A stretch of 5,908 nucleotides of DNA from Burkholderiales bacterium. GTDB taxonomy: Bacteria; Pseudomonadota; Gammaproteobacteria; Burkholderiales; Burkholderiaceae_E. The stretch lies in NCBI GenBank assembly GCA_027489195.1, contig JAIYAG010000487.1:1-5908 (forward strand), given 5' to 3'. The position numbers were made by a program, and so were the translations under genes. The first letter of the stretch is position 1, and the number at the start of each line of letters is the position of its first letter. Below the pieces are notes generated by a model. It was not told the origin of the DNA and did not search any database. It saw only the letters and a program-made list of their open reading frames with translations. Positions 1-5,533 of the stretch are shown piece by piece.

Positions 1-603
1 GGCGGCGCGGCGCTGTCGGTCAAGGCCGTCACCGGCTGCCCGATCAAGTTCGTCGGTGTCGGCGAGAAGCTCGCCGGCCTCGACGCCTTCCATCCGGATC
101 GGATGGCCAACCGCATCCTCGGCATGGGCGACATCGTCGCGCTGGTCGAGCAGGCCCAGGCCAACGTCGACCAGCAGGCGGCCAAGGACCTCGCCGACAA
201 GCTCAAGTCGGGCAACCGCTTCGACCTCAACGACTTCCTCGCGCAGATCTCGCAGATGAAGAAGATGGGCGGGCTGTCGTCGCTGATGGACAAGCTGCCG
301 GCCCAGATGCAGGCCGCCGCGGGTCAGGCCGACATGGACCGCGCCGAGCGCGACATCCGGCGGATGCAGGGGATCATCCACTCGATGACCCCGGGCGAGC
401 GCCACAAGCCCGAGCTGATCAAGGCCGCCCGCAAGCGCCGGATCGCCACAGGCGCGGGCGTGCAGGTGCAGGACGTCAACCGGATGCTGGCGCAGTTCGA
501 CCAGATGCAGTCGATGATGAAGAAGATGCAGAAGGGCGGCCTCGCGAAGATGATGCGAGGCATGAAGGGAATGATGCCCGGCGGCCCCGGCGGCCCCCGC
601 TGA
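1..603 (+). CDS. ffh: Signal recognition particle protein Ffh (SRP54), C-terminal 200 residues; 5' end outside window
   Basis: Ffh is the GTPase that binds 4.5S RNA and the signal sequence of nascent membrane proteins, then docks with FtsY at the inner membrane. The reading frame is open from base 1, so the gene begins upstream. The fragment starts in the last part of the G domain (GGAALSV, then TGCPIKFVGVGEK at fragment residues 11-23, and HPDRMANRILGMGD at 31-44). Next come the finger-loop region of the M domain (about 80-105) and the RNA-binding core ARKRRIATGAGVQVQDVNRML (143-163). A Met/Lys/Gly-rich tail (MMKKMQKGGLAKMMRGMKGMMPG) ends in GGPGGPR. The tail is nearly identical to that of E. 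coli Ffh as I remember it. The missing part should be the N domain and most of the G domain, about 250 residues. No truncation or frameshift is visible. The next gene starts 19 bp downstream on the same strand. Confidence 0.97.
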   Translation, partial: GGAALSVKAVTGCPIKFVGVGEKLAGLDAFHPDRMANRILGMGDIVALVEQAQANVDQQAAKDLADKLKSGNRFDLNDFLAQISQMKKMGGLSSLMDKLPAQMQAAAGQADMDRAERDIRRMQGIIHSMTPGERHKPELIKAARKRRIATGAGVQVQDVNRMLAQFDQMQSMMKKMQKGGLAKMMRGMKGMMPGGPGGPR

Positions 604-622
604 TCCAGGACACCCGTATCCG

Positions 623-2035
623 ATGACCCTCCCTGCCCCCACCGCCGCAGACCTGCCCGAGGGCATCGGCCGCGTGCTCACGGAGCCGGCCGACACCGCC
701 GGCTTCCTGACCGACTGGCGCCGGCGCTGGACCGGGCGTGCGCTCGCGGTCGTGCAGCCCGGCTCGACCGAGGAGGTGGCGACGCTGGTGCGCTGGTGCG
801 CCGCGCACGGCGTGCCCATCGTCCCGCAGGGCGGCAACACCGGCCTGACCGGCGGTTCGGTACCCGACACCTCGGGGCGCGCGGTGGTGCTGTCCCTGTC
901 GCGGATGAACCGCGTGCGCGCGATCGACCCGGTTAACGACACGATGACCGTCGAGGCGGGCGCGGTGCTCGCATCGGTGCAGGCGGCTGCCCGCGAGGCC
1001 GACCGGCTCTTCCCGCTGTCCCTCGCGGCCGAGGGCAGCTGCACCCTCGGCGGCAACCTCGCCACCAACGCGGGCGGCACCGGGGTGCTTCGCTACGGCA
1101 ACGCGCGCGAGCTGTGCCTGGGGCTGGAGGTGGTCACCGCCACCGGCGAGGTCTGGAACGGCCTGCGCGGCCTGCGCAAGGACAACACCGGCTACGACCT
1201 GCGCGACCTGTTCATCGGCGCCGAGGGCACGCTCGGCGTGATCACCGCGGCCACCGTGAAGCTCTATCCGCTGCCGGCCGCGCAGGTCACCGCGATCGCG
1301 GCGGTCGCCTCGCCCCATGCCGCGCTCGCGCTGCTGCAGCTCGCCCGCGGTCTGCTCGGGCCGTCGCTGACCGCCTTCGAGATGATGTCGGACGTCTGCC
1401 TGTCCCTGGTCGCCCGGCACTTCCCCGACTGCCCGAAGCCCTTCGCCGACGCGCCGCCCTACTGCGTGCTGCTCGAGACCTCCGACGCCGAGAGCGAGGC
1501 CCACGCCGCCGAGCGCTTCGACGCGCTGATGACGCGCGCGATCGAGGACGGCATCGTCTCGGACGCGGTGGTGGCGCAGTCGATCGCGCAGTCGCGCCGC
1601 TTCTGGGCGCTGCGCGAGAACATCTCCGAGGCGCAGGCCGCCGAGGGCAAGAACGTCAAGCACGACATCTCGGTGCCCATCTCCGCCATCGGCGACTTCG
1701 TCGAGCGCACCGACGCGCTGCTGGCGCGCCACTTCCCGGGCATCCGGATGGTGGTGTTCGGCCACCTCGGCGACGGCAACCTGCACTACAACGTCTCCCC
1801 GCCCCTGGGCGCGGAGGGCGACTCGCTGCTCGCGCAGCAGGACGCGATCAACGCGCTGGTGCACGACGCGGTGGCCGCGGCCGACGGCTCGATCTCGGCG
1901 GAGCACGGCATCGGCGTGCTCCGGCGCGACGAGCTGACGCGCTACAAGTCGCCGGTCGAGCTCGCGCTGATGCGCAGCCTCAAGCAGGCGCTCGACCCGC
2001 AGGGGCTGATGAACCCCGGGAAGATGCTCGCCTGA
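623..2035 (+). CDS. FAD-binding D-2-hydroxyglutarate dehydrogenase-like oxidoreductase (GlcD/FAD-linked oxidase family)
   Basis: This is a 470-residue flavoprotein of the VAO/GlcD family that oxidises a D-2-hydroxy acid to the 2-oxo acid. The N-terminal half is the FAD-binding PCMH domain: PQGGNTGLTGGSVP (68-81), GSCTLGGNLATNAGG (138-152) and LRKDNTGYDLRDLFIGAEGTLGVIT (184-208). The C-terminal half carries the FAD-oxidase cap with HLGDGNLHYN (381-390) and SAEHGIG (425-431). H381, H388 and E427 match the metal ligands of eukaryotic D-2-hydroxyglutarate dehydrogenase, and R331, K346, N390 and H428 match its substrate-contacting residues. The early TDWRRRW segment (30-36) also resembles that enzyme. 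D-2-hydroxyglutarate is therefore the best substrate guess, but D-lactate or another D-2-hydroxy acid is possible. The ATG at 623 is the natural start: the protein has normal length, and an AGGA at 607-610 is the only SD-like element, 12 nt away and so weak. No signal peptide is seen; the enzyme is probably cytoplasmic or membrane-peripheral. Confidence 0.9.
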   Translation: MTLPAPTAADLPEGIGRVLTEPADTAGFLTDWRRRWTGRALAVVQPGSTEEVATLVRWCAAHGVPIVPQGGNTGLTGGSVPDTSGRAVVLSLSRMNRVRAIDPVNDTMTVEAGAVLASVQAAAREADRLFPLSLAAEGSCTLGGNLATNAGGTGVLRYGNARELCLGLEVVTATGEVWNGLRGLRKDNTGYDLRDLFIGAEGTLGVITAATVKLYPLPAAQVTAIAAVASPHAALALLQLARGLLGPSLTAFEMMSDVCLSLVARHFPDCPKPFADAPPYCVLLETSDAESEAHAAERFDALMTRAIEDGIVSDAVVAQSIAQSRRFWALRENISEAQAAEGKNVKHDISVPISAIGDFVERTDALLARHFPGIRMVVFGHLGDGNLHYNVSPPLGAEGDSLLAQQDAINALVHDAVAAADGSISAEHGIGVLRRDELTRYKSPVELALMRSLKQALDPQGLMNPGKMLA

Positions 2036-2045
2036 TCGCGAGGCA

Positions 2046-2093
2046 GCGGGATCGACCCGCCGGCCGACCGCCGTCGGTACCCGTGCAACGGGT
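2046..2093 (+). terminator. Three consecutive stem-loops downstream of the oxidoreductase; possible terminator region
   Basis: Eleven bases after the stop codon lie three perfect short inverted repeats in a row. They are GCGGG/CCCGC (2046-2060, 5-nt loop), CCGAC/GTCGG (2064-2077, 4-nt loop) and ACCCGT/ACGGGT (2079-2093, 3-nt loop). None is followed by a U-tract, so this is not a canonical intrinsic terminator. The cluster sits between two genes that seem to have separate promoters and could slow polymerase or stabilise the 3' end. GC-rich spacers form such stems easily by chance, so the functional reading is tentative. Confidence 0.35.
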
Positions 2094-2095
2094 GG

Positions 2096-2113
2096 CTGTC
2101 ACGAAACCGTCAT
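2096..2113 (+). promoter_or_regulatory. Putative Pho box (PhoB binding site)
   Basis: The sequence CTGTCAC-GAAA-CCGTCAT is two 7-bp direct repeats separated by a 4-bp A-rich spacer. The E. coli PhoB site consensus is CTGTCAT, four A/T-rich bases, CTGTCAY. The first repeat matches fully and the second differs at one base. It points toward the glutamine amidotransferase gene, whose ATG is 46 bp downstream. PhoB sites usually replace the -35 element of phosphate-starvation promoters. The spacing to the candidate -10 is 7 bp rather than the roughly 10 bp of E. coli phoA, which is the main weakness. Confidence 0.5.
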
Positions 2114-2120
2114 CGAGGCC

Positions 2121-2126
2121 TAGACT
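2121..2126 (+). promoter_or_regulatory. Candidate -10 element for the glutamine amidotransferase gene
   Basis: TAGACT matches TATAAT at four of six positions, including the important TA at the start and T at the end. CTGTCA at 2096-2101 (four of six to TTGACA) could act as a -35 with a 19-bp spacer, or PhoB bound at 2096-2113 could replace it. Transcription would begin near 2133, leaving a leader of about 27 nt. Confidence 0.35.
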
Positions 2127-2159
2127 GCAGGCAAACCCTGCGGTGACGCCTCCTCCGCC

Positions 2160-2999
2160 ATGTGCCGCCTCCTCGCCTACCTCGGTGCGCCGACCTTCCT
2201 GTCGGAGCACGTCGAGCGTCCGCCGCGCTCCCTGATCGCGCAGTCGCTGACCGCCGCCGAGGCGAAGACGGTGACCCAGGGTGACGGGGTCGGCATCGGC
2301 TGGTACGGCGAGCGGCCCGAACCCGGCCTGTACCGCGAGGCACGGCCCGCCTGGTCCGACGAGAACCTGCGCGGCCTGTGCCGCCAGATCCGCGCCGGAC
2401 TGTTCTTCGCGCACGTGCGCGCCGCCACCGGCACCGATGCCTCGCGCGCCAACTGCCATCCGTTCGCCGACGACCGCCACCTGTTCATGCACAACGGGCA
2501 GATCGGCGGCTACGGCCGCATCCGGCGGCGCGTCGAGGCGCTGATCGACGACCGCGTCTACCCCGCGCGGCTCGGCACCTCGGACTCCGAAGCCATCTTC
2601 CTCGCCGCCCTGTCCGGCGGCCACGCCGAGGATCCGGCCGCCGCGTACGCGCGGGTGCTCGGCGAGATCGTCGGGCTGCAGCGCGCGCAGGGCATCCGCG
2701 CGCCGGTGCGCTTCGCCGCCTGCCACACCGACGGCCGCACGCTGCACGCGTTCCGCTGGGCGTCCGACGACCGCAGCCCGTCGCTGTACCTGCGTCGGCT
2801 CGACGACGGCGTGGTGATCGCCTCCGAGCCCTATGACGACGCCCGCGACGCCTGGGAGGCGGTGCCCCCGGAGCGCTCGGTCAGCATCGGCCCGGACGGC
2901 GTGGTGCGCATCGAGCGCTTCGGGCCGAGCCCGCGGGCCGTCGCCGTGGCGGTGCCTCAGGAGGCCAGCGGCACCTGGCTCGAGGCCGGCGGCGTCTGA
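2160..2999 (+). CDS. Class II glutamine amidotransferase, EgtC/YafJ-like
   Basis: This 279-residue protein is a stand-alone Ntn-hydrolase glutamine amidotransferase domain. It begins Met-Cys-Arg-Leu-Leu-Ala-Tyr; once Met1 is removed, Cys2 becomes the N-terminal nucleophile, which fixes the start at 2160 despite a poor ribosome site (only GGTGA at 2142-2146). Family landmarks follow in order: GDGVGIGWY (41-49), FAHVRAATG (83-91) with R87, NCHPF (98-102), FMHNGQIGG (109-117) with the oxyanion pair N112/G113, and the GTSDSE segment (139-144) that contacts the glutamine carboxylate and amine. In EgtC this fold removes a gamma-glutamyl group during ergothioneine synthesis; YafJ has no firmly known substrate. 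No egtB or egtD is present, no synthetase domain is fused, and the acceptor cannot be inferred. A putative Pho box upstream hints at phosphate control. The gene converges with the hydrolase that ends 33 bp downstream. Confidence 0.9.
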   Translation: MCRLLAYLGAPTFLSEHVERPPRSLIAQSLTAAEAKTVTQGDGVGIGWYGERPEPGLYREARPAWSDENLRGLCRQIRAGLFFAHVRAATGTDASRANCHPFADDRHLFMHNGQIGGYGRIRRRVEALIDDRVYPARLGTSDSEAIFLAALSGGHAEDPAAAYARVLGEIVGLQRAQGIRAPVRFAACHTDGRTLHAFRWASDDRSPSLYLRRLDDGVVIASEPYDDARDAWEAVPPERSVSIGPDGVVRIERFGPSPRAVAVAVPQEASGTWLEAGGV

Positions 3000-3032
3000 G
3001 GCCGACGGCCCGCCGCCCGGCCGGGCGCCCCG
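3000..3032. terminator. GC-rich palindromes between convergent genes; possible bidirectional terminator
   Basis: The 33-bp gap between two convergent stop codons contains a 14-bp perfect palindrome, CGCCCGGCCGGGCG (3014-3027), which in RNA gives a 5-bp stem with a GGCC loop on either strand. GGCCG-A-CGGCC (3000-3010) lies just before it. There is no U-tract in either direction. Location and symmetry favour a shared terminator, but base composition alone could produce it. Confidence 0.35.
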
Positions 3033-3905
3033 CTACGCGGCGCCTCGGCCTGCCCCGACGCCCATCGCGGCCACCATCCGCCCGACCGTCGCCGAGCCCG
3101 GGTCGCCGAGGGGCGCGACGATCGAGAAATGGTCGGCGCCCCCCACCACCTCCATGCGGACCCGGCGCGCGTCGTCGCTGGCCCAGGCGGCGGCGAGGTC
3201 GGCGCTCTGGCGCAGGTACTCGGGGCCCTCGGCCCCGCCCACCCACAGCGTCCAGTCGCCGCCGCGCGGCGGCGCCATGCCGACCGGCTCGGTGCGGCGC
3301 GCCTCGGCCTCGGAGATGGCCAGCGTGTCGTTCAGGTAGCTGAGCCGGATCGGCTCGAGGTCGTACAGCCCGCTGAACGCGAAGCCGCCCGCCGGGCGCG
3401 GCCCGGCGCCGGGGTCCGCGGCCACGGCCGCCGTCAGGTGCCCGCCCGCCGAATGCCCGCCGACCCAGACCCGCGAAGGATCGCCGCCGAACGAGGCCGC
3501 GTTCGCGATCGCCCAATCGACCGCGGCCCGGCACTGGCGCACCAGCACGTCCATCCGCACGCCGGGCACGAGGTCGTACTCCACGTTCACCACCGCCACG
3601 CCGTGCGGCACGAAGCCGAGCGCCACGAAGTCGTTCTGCGCCTTGGTGAGCGACATCCAGTAGCCGCCGTGGATCCAGACCAGCACCGGCGCGGGCGCCG
3701 CGCCGCGTGCGGCGTAGACGTTCACCGCCTGACGCTCGCCGTCGCCGTAGCGCACGTCGAGGCGCGGCGCGAGCGTGGCGCGGGCACGCTCGCCGTCGGC
3801 GTTCCAGCGATCGACGTGCGCCTGGAAGGTCGGCACCTTGGTGCGGTTGTTGTACTGCGCATCGAGCGCGTCGCGGTCGTAGCCGCGGAAGATCGCCTGG
3901 CCCAT
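3033..3905 (-). CDS. Alpha/beta hydrolase, arylformamidase (AFMID)-like esterase
   Basis: This 290-residue alpha/beta hydrolase probably cleaves an ester or N-formyl amide in the cytoplasm; no signal peptide is visible. The N-terminus (YDRDALDAQYNNRTKVP, 9-25) and the oxyanion motif HGGYW (79-83) are typical of bacterial proteins related to kynurenine formamidase and the HSL group. The nucleophile elbow is GHSAGG (150-155) with S152. H259 in GADHFS (257-261) is the likely base. The acid is probably E226 in VGGAEGPEYLRQS (222-234), where characterised animal enzymes have Asp. Its start lies 4 bp after the stop of the acyl-CoA ligase, and AAGGA (positions 3914-3918, reverse strand) sits 8 nt before the ATG, so the two genes form an operon with likely translational coupling. 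The neighbour suggests release of a carboxylic acid that the ligase then activates. True kynurenine formamidase activity is less likely, since no kynurenine-pathway gene is adjacent. Confidence 0.85.
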   Translation of the reverse strand: MGQAIFRGYDRDALDAQYNNRTKVPTFQAHVDRWNADGERARATLAPRLDVRYGDGERQAVNVYAARGAAPAPVLVWIHGGYWMSLTKAQNDFVALGFVPHGVAVVNVEYDLVPGVRMDVLVRQCRAAVDWAIANAASFGGDPSRVWVGGHSAGGHLTAAVAADPGAGPRPAGGFAFSGLYDLEPIRLSYLNDTLAISEAEARRTEPVGMAPPRGGDWTLWVGGAEGPEYLRQSADLAAAWASDDARRVRMEVVGGADHFSIVAPLGDPGSATVGRMVAAMGVGAGRGAA

Positions 3906-3909
3906 CGGA

Positions 3910-5451
3910 TCAGTCCTTGGAGTGAGGGTTCGCGGCGGCCGCCTGCTCGCGCAGCACCCGCTTGAGGAGCTTGCCGGTGGCGCTCTTGGGGAGCTCGGCC
4001 ACCACGTCGACCCGCACCGGCACCTTGTACGCCGCGAGATGCTCGCGGCACCAGTCGATCACCTGCTGCCCGGTGAGCCCCGAGCCCGGCGTGGCGACCA
4101 GCGCCACCGCCACCTGCTCGTCCTTCACCGGATCGGGGACGCCGTAGACCGCGCACTCGTGCACGCCCGGCATCCGGTACAGGTACTGCTCGACCTCGGC
4201 CGGCCAGACCTTGAAGCCGGACACGTTGATCATGTCCTTCACCCGGTCGACGATGAACACGTAGCCGTCGTCGTCCATGCGGCCGATGTCGCCCGAGTGC
4301 AGCCAGCCGTCGCGCAGCGCCTCGGCGGTCTCGGTCGGTCGGTTCCAGTAGCCGGCCATCACGCCCGGGCCGCGGATGACGATCTCGCCCCAGTCGCCGC
4401 GCGGCCGCTCGTGGCCCTGCTCGTCGTGGATGGCGATCTCGAAGTCGGCGACCGCGCGGCCCACCGAGCCGAACCGGTGCTCGACCGCGTCGTTGTAGGC
4501 GGCGAACGGCGAGCACTCGGTCAGGCCGTAGCCCTCGAAGATGCGGCGCCCGAAGCGCTCGGTCCAGCGGCGCGACACCTCCTCCGGCATGGTGGACGCG
4601 GCCGACATCTCGTAGCGGATCGAGGACAGGTCGCGCTTGGAGAGGTCCATGCCGAGCAGGCCGATGAAGATCGTCGGCACGCCGAAGAACATCGTGATCC
4701 GGTCGCGCTCGATCGCCTCGAGCACGACGTCGGGCACGAAGCGACGGAACAGCGCCACGGTCGCGCCGGCGTGCACCGCGCCGTTCAGGATGTAGTTCTG
4801 GCCGTAGACGTGGAAGAGCGGCAGGAAGAGCGCGAGCCGGTCGTCGGCGCGGTAGCCCGAGGCGGCGGCGGCGGTGGCGACGTTGGTCGCGATGTTGTGC
4901 TGGGTGAGGGTCACGCCCTTCGGGAAGCCGGTGGTGCCCGACGAGTAGAGCAGCGAGGCGGGATCGTCGCTGCGGCGCTCGACCGGCTCGAAGGGTCCGG
5001 CCTGCGCGGGCACGGCGGCGAGCCAGTCGGCGAGCGGCTCGGTGCCAGGGGGCGAGGCCCCCGGAGCGCCGTCGCAGACCACCACGTGGCGCACCGCCGG
5101 GCAGCGCTCGCGCGGCACGAAGCCCGCGAGTTCGGCGAGGGTGAGCACCACCGCCGCGCCCGAGTCGTTCAGCAGGTACTCGACCTCGGCAGCCTTGAAG
5201 ATCGCGTTGATCGAGACGGTGATCGCGCCGAGCAGCTGCGTGGCGTAGTACGCGACCGCGAAGTCGGGCACGTTGGGCAGGTAGAGCGCGACGCGGTCGG
5301 CCGGCCCGACGCCGTGGGCGCGCAACGCATGGGCGAGGCGCGAGGCACGCGCGTCCAGGTCGCCGTAGGGGATCGTCGCGCCCTCGAAGAGGATCGCGGG
5401 GTGCGCGGGCGTCTCGGCGGCCCGTCGGCGCAGCGTGGCGGCCAGGTTCAT
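3910..5451 (-). CDS. AMP-forming acyl-CoA synthetase (fatty-acid/carboxylic-acid CoA ligase)
   Basis: This 513-residue ANL-superfamily enzyme activates a carboxylic acid with ATP to an acyl-adenylate and transfers it to CoA. The landmarks are complete and in order: P-loop YSSGTTGFPKG (169-179), LPLFHVYG (210-217), YEMSAASTMP (280-289), the A5 motif YGLTEC (308-313), GWLHSGDIG (382-390) with D388, IVDRVKDMINVSGFKVWPAEVE (400-421) with hinge residue R403 region, and LPKSATGKLLKR (487-498) with catalytic K494. Length is normal for medium- or long-chain and aryl acyl-CoA ligases, and the motifs do not fix the substrate. The start is supported by a strong GGAGGA (5459-5464, reverse strand) 7 nt before the ATG. 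It is the first gene of a two-gene leftward operon with the alpha/beta hydrolase and is divergent from a hotdog thioesterase. Confidence 0.92.
   Translation of the reverse strand: MNLAATLRRRAAETPAHPAILFEGATIPYGDLDARASRLAHALRAHGVGPADRVALYLPNVPDFAVAYYATQLLGAITVSINAIFKAAEVEYLLNDSGAAVVLTLAELAGFVPRERCPAVRHVVVCDGAPGASPPGTEPLADWLAAVPAQAGPFEPVERRSDDPASLLYSSGTTGFPKGVTLTQHNIATNVATAAAASGYRADDRLALFLPLFHVYGQNYILNGAVHAGATVALFRRFVPDVVLEAIERDRITMFFGVPTIFIGLLGMDLSKRDLSSIRYEMSAASTMPEEVSRRWTERFGRRIFEGYGLTECSPFAAYNDAVEHRFGSVGRAVADFEIAIHDEQGHERPRGDWGEIVIRGPGVMAGYWNRPTETAEALRDGWLHSGDIGRMDDDGYVFIVDRVKDMINVSGFKVWPAEVEQYLYRMPGVHECAVYGVPDPVKDEQVAVALVATPGSGLTGQQVIDWCREHLAAYKVPVRVDVVAELPKSATGKLLKRVLREQAAAANPHSKD
3914..3918 (-). 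promoter_or_regulatory. Ribosome binding site of the alpha/beta hydrolase, near the end of the ligase gene
   Basis: Read on the reverse strand, AAGGA lies 8 nt before the hydrolase ATG. Its bases fall just upstream of the ligase stop codon (3910-3912), so ribosomes finishing the ligase would uncover or reuse it. This decides the hydrolase start and supports coupled expression. Confidence 0.7.
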
Positions 5452-5458
5452 GTCGTGA

Positions 5459-5464
5459 TCCTCC
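5459..5464 (-). promoter_or_regulatory. Ribosome binding site of the acyl-CoA ligase
   Basis: GGAGGA on the reverse strand with a 7-nt spacer to ATG (5449-5451) is a near-ideal Shine-Dalgarno. It contrasts with the thioesterase on the other side of the intergenic region, which has no recognisable one. Confidence 0.75.
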
Positions 5465-5471
5465 GGCGCCG

Positions 5472-5499
5472 ATTATCCACGCTTCGCGCGGGCGGCTAA
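5472..5499 (-). promoter_or_regulatory. Candidate sigma70-type promoter for the ligase-hydrolase operon
   Basis: On the reverse strand, GATAAT (5472-5477) matches five of six bases of the -10 consensus. TTAGCC (5494-5499) is a weak -35, three of six, with a 16-bp spacer. The predicted start point would be near 5465, very close to the Shine-Dalgarno, giving a leader of only about 14 nt. That short leader lowers confidence. Confidence 0.35.
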
Positions 5500-5502
5500 G
5501 AT
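5473..5502 (+). promoter_or_regulatory. Candidate sigma70-type promoter for the thioesterase
   Basis: TTATCC (5473-5478, three of six to the -35) and TAAGAT (5497-5502, four of six to the -10) are separated by 18 bp. Transcription would begin near 5509, about 25 nt before the thioesterase ATG. These hexamers coincide with those of the opposite promoter, so both could not be occupied at once. Confidence 0.35.
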
Positions 5503-5533
5503 CGGCGCTTTCCGAACGCCGCCGGCCCGCACG

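Larger units (their letters stand above)
5466..5508. repeat. Inverted repeat spanning the divergent promoter region; possible operator
   Basis: GCGCCGAT (5466-5473) and ATCGGCGC (5501-5508) are perfect reverse complements separated by 27 bp, with arm centres 35 bp apart. The arms flank both proposed promoters. A regulator binding both arms could control the two directions together. An 8-bp match in a GC-rich spacer of this size could arise by chance, so the operator role is an inference. Confidence 0.35.

Noticed and set aside
572..603. GC-rich self-complementary stretch at the very end of ffh, considered as an intragenic terminator
   Set aside because: It encodes the GGPGGPR tail usual for Ffh, gives no clean stem-loop, and has no U-tract.
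476..1906. A 476-codon reverse-strand open frame opposite the oxidoreductase
   Set aside because: Low-complexity His/Arg/Gly/Val composition mirrors the codon bias of the sense gene. No domain motif or ribosome site supports it.
4860..4878. Run of GGC/GCG-type triplets resembling a microsatellite
   Set aside because: It lies in frame in the ligase gene and encodes an Ala-rich helix (around residues 191-198). It is too short and irregular to be a phase-variable repeat.
3922..5499. A 525-codon forward-strand open frame antisense to the ligase
   Set aside because: The composition is typical of antisense GC-rich shadow frames, no motif is visible, and the start falls inside the ligase tail.
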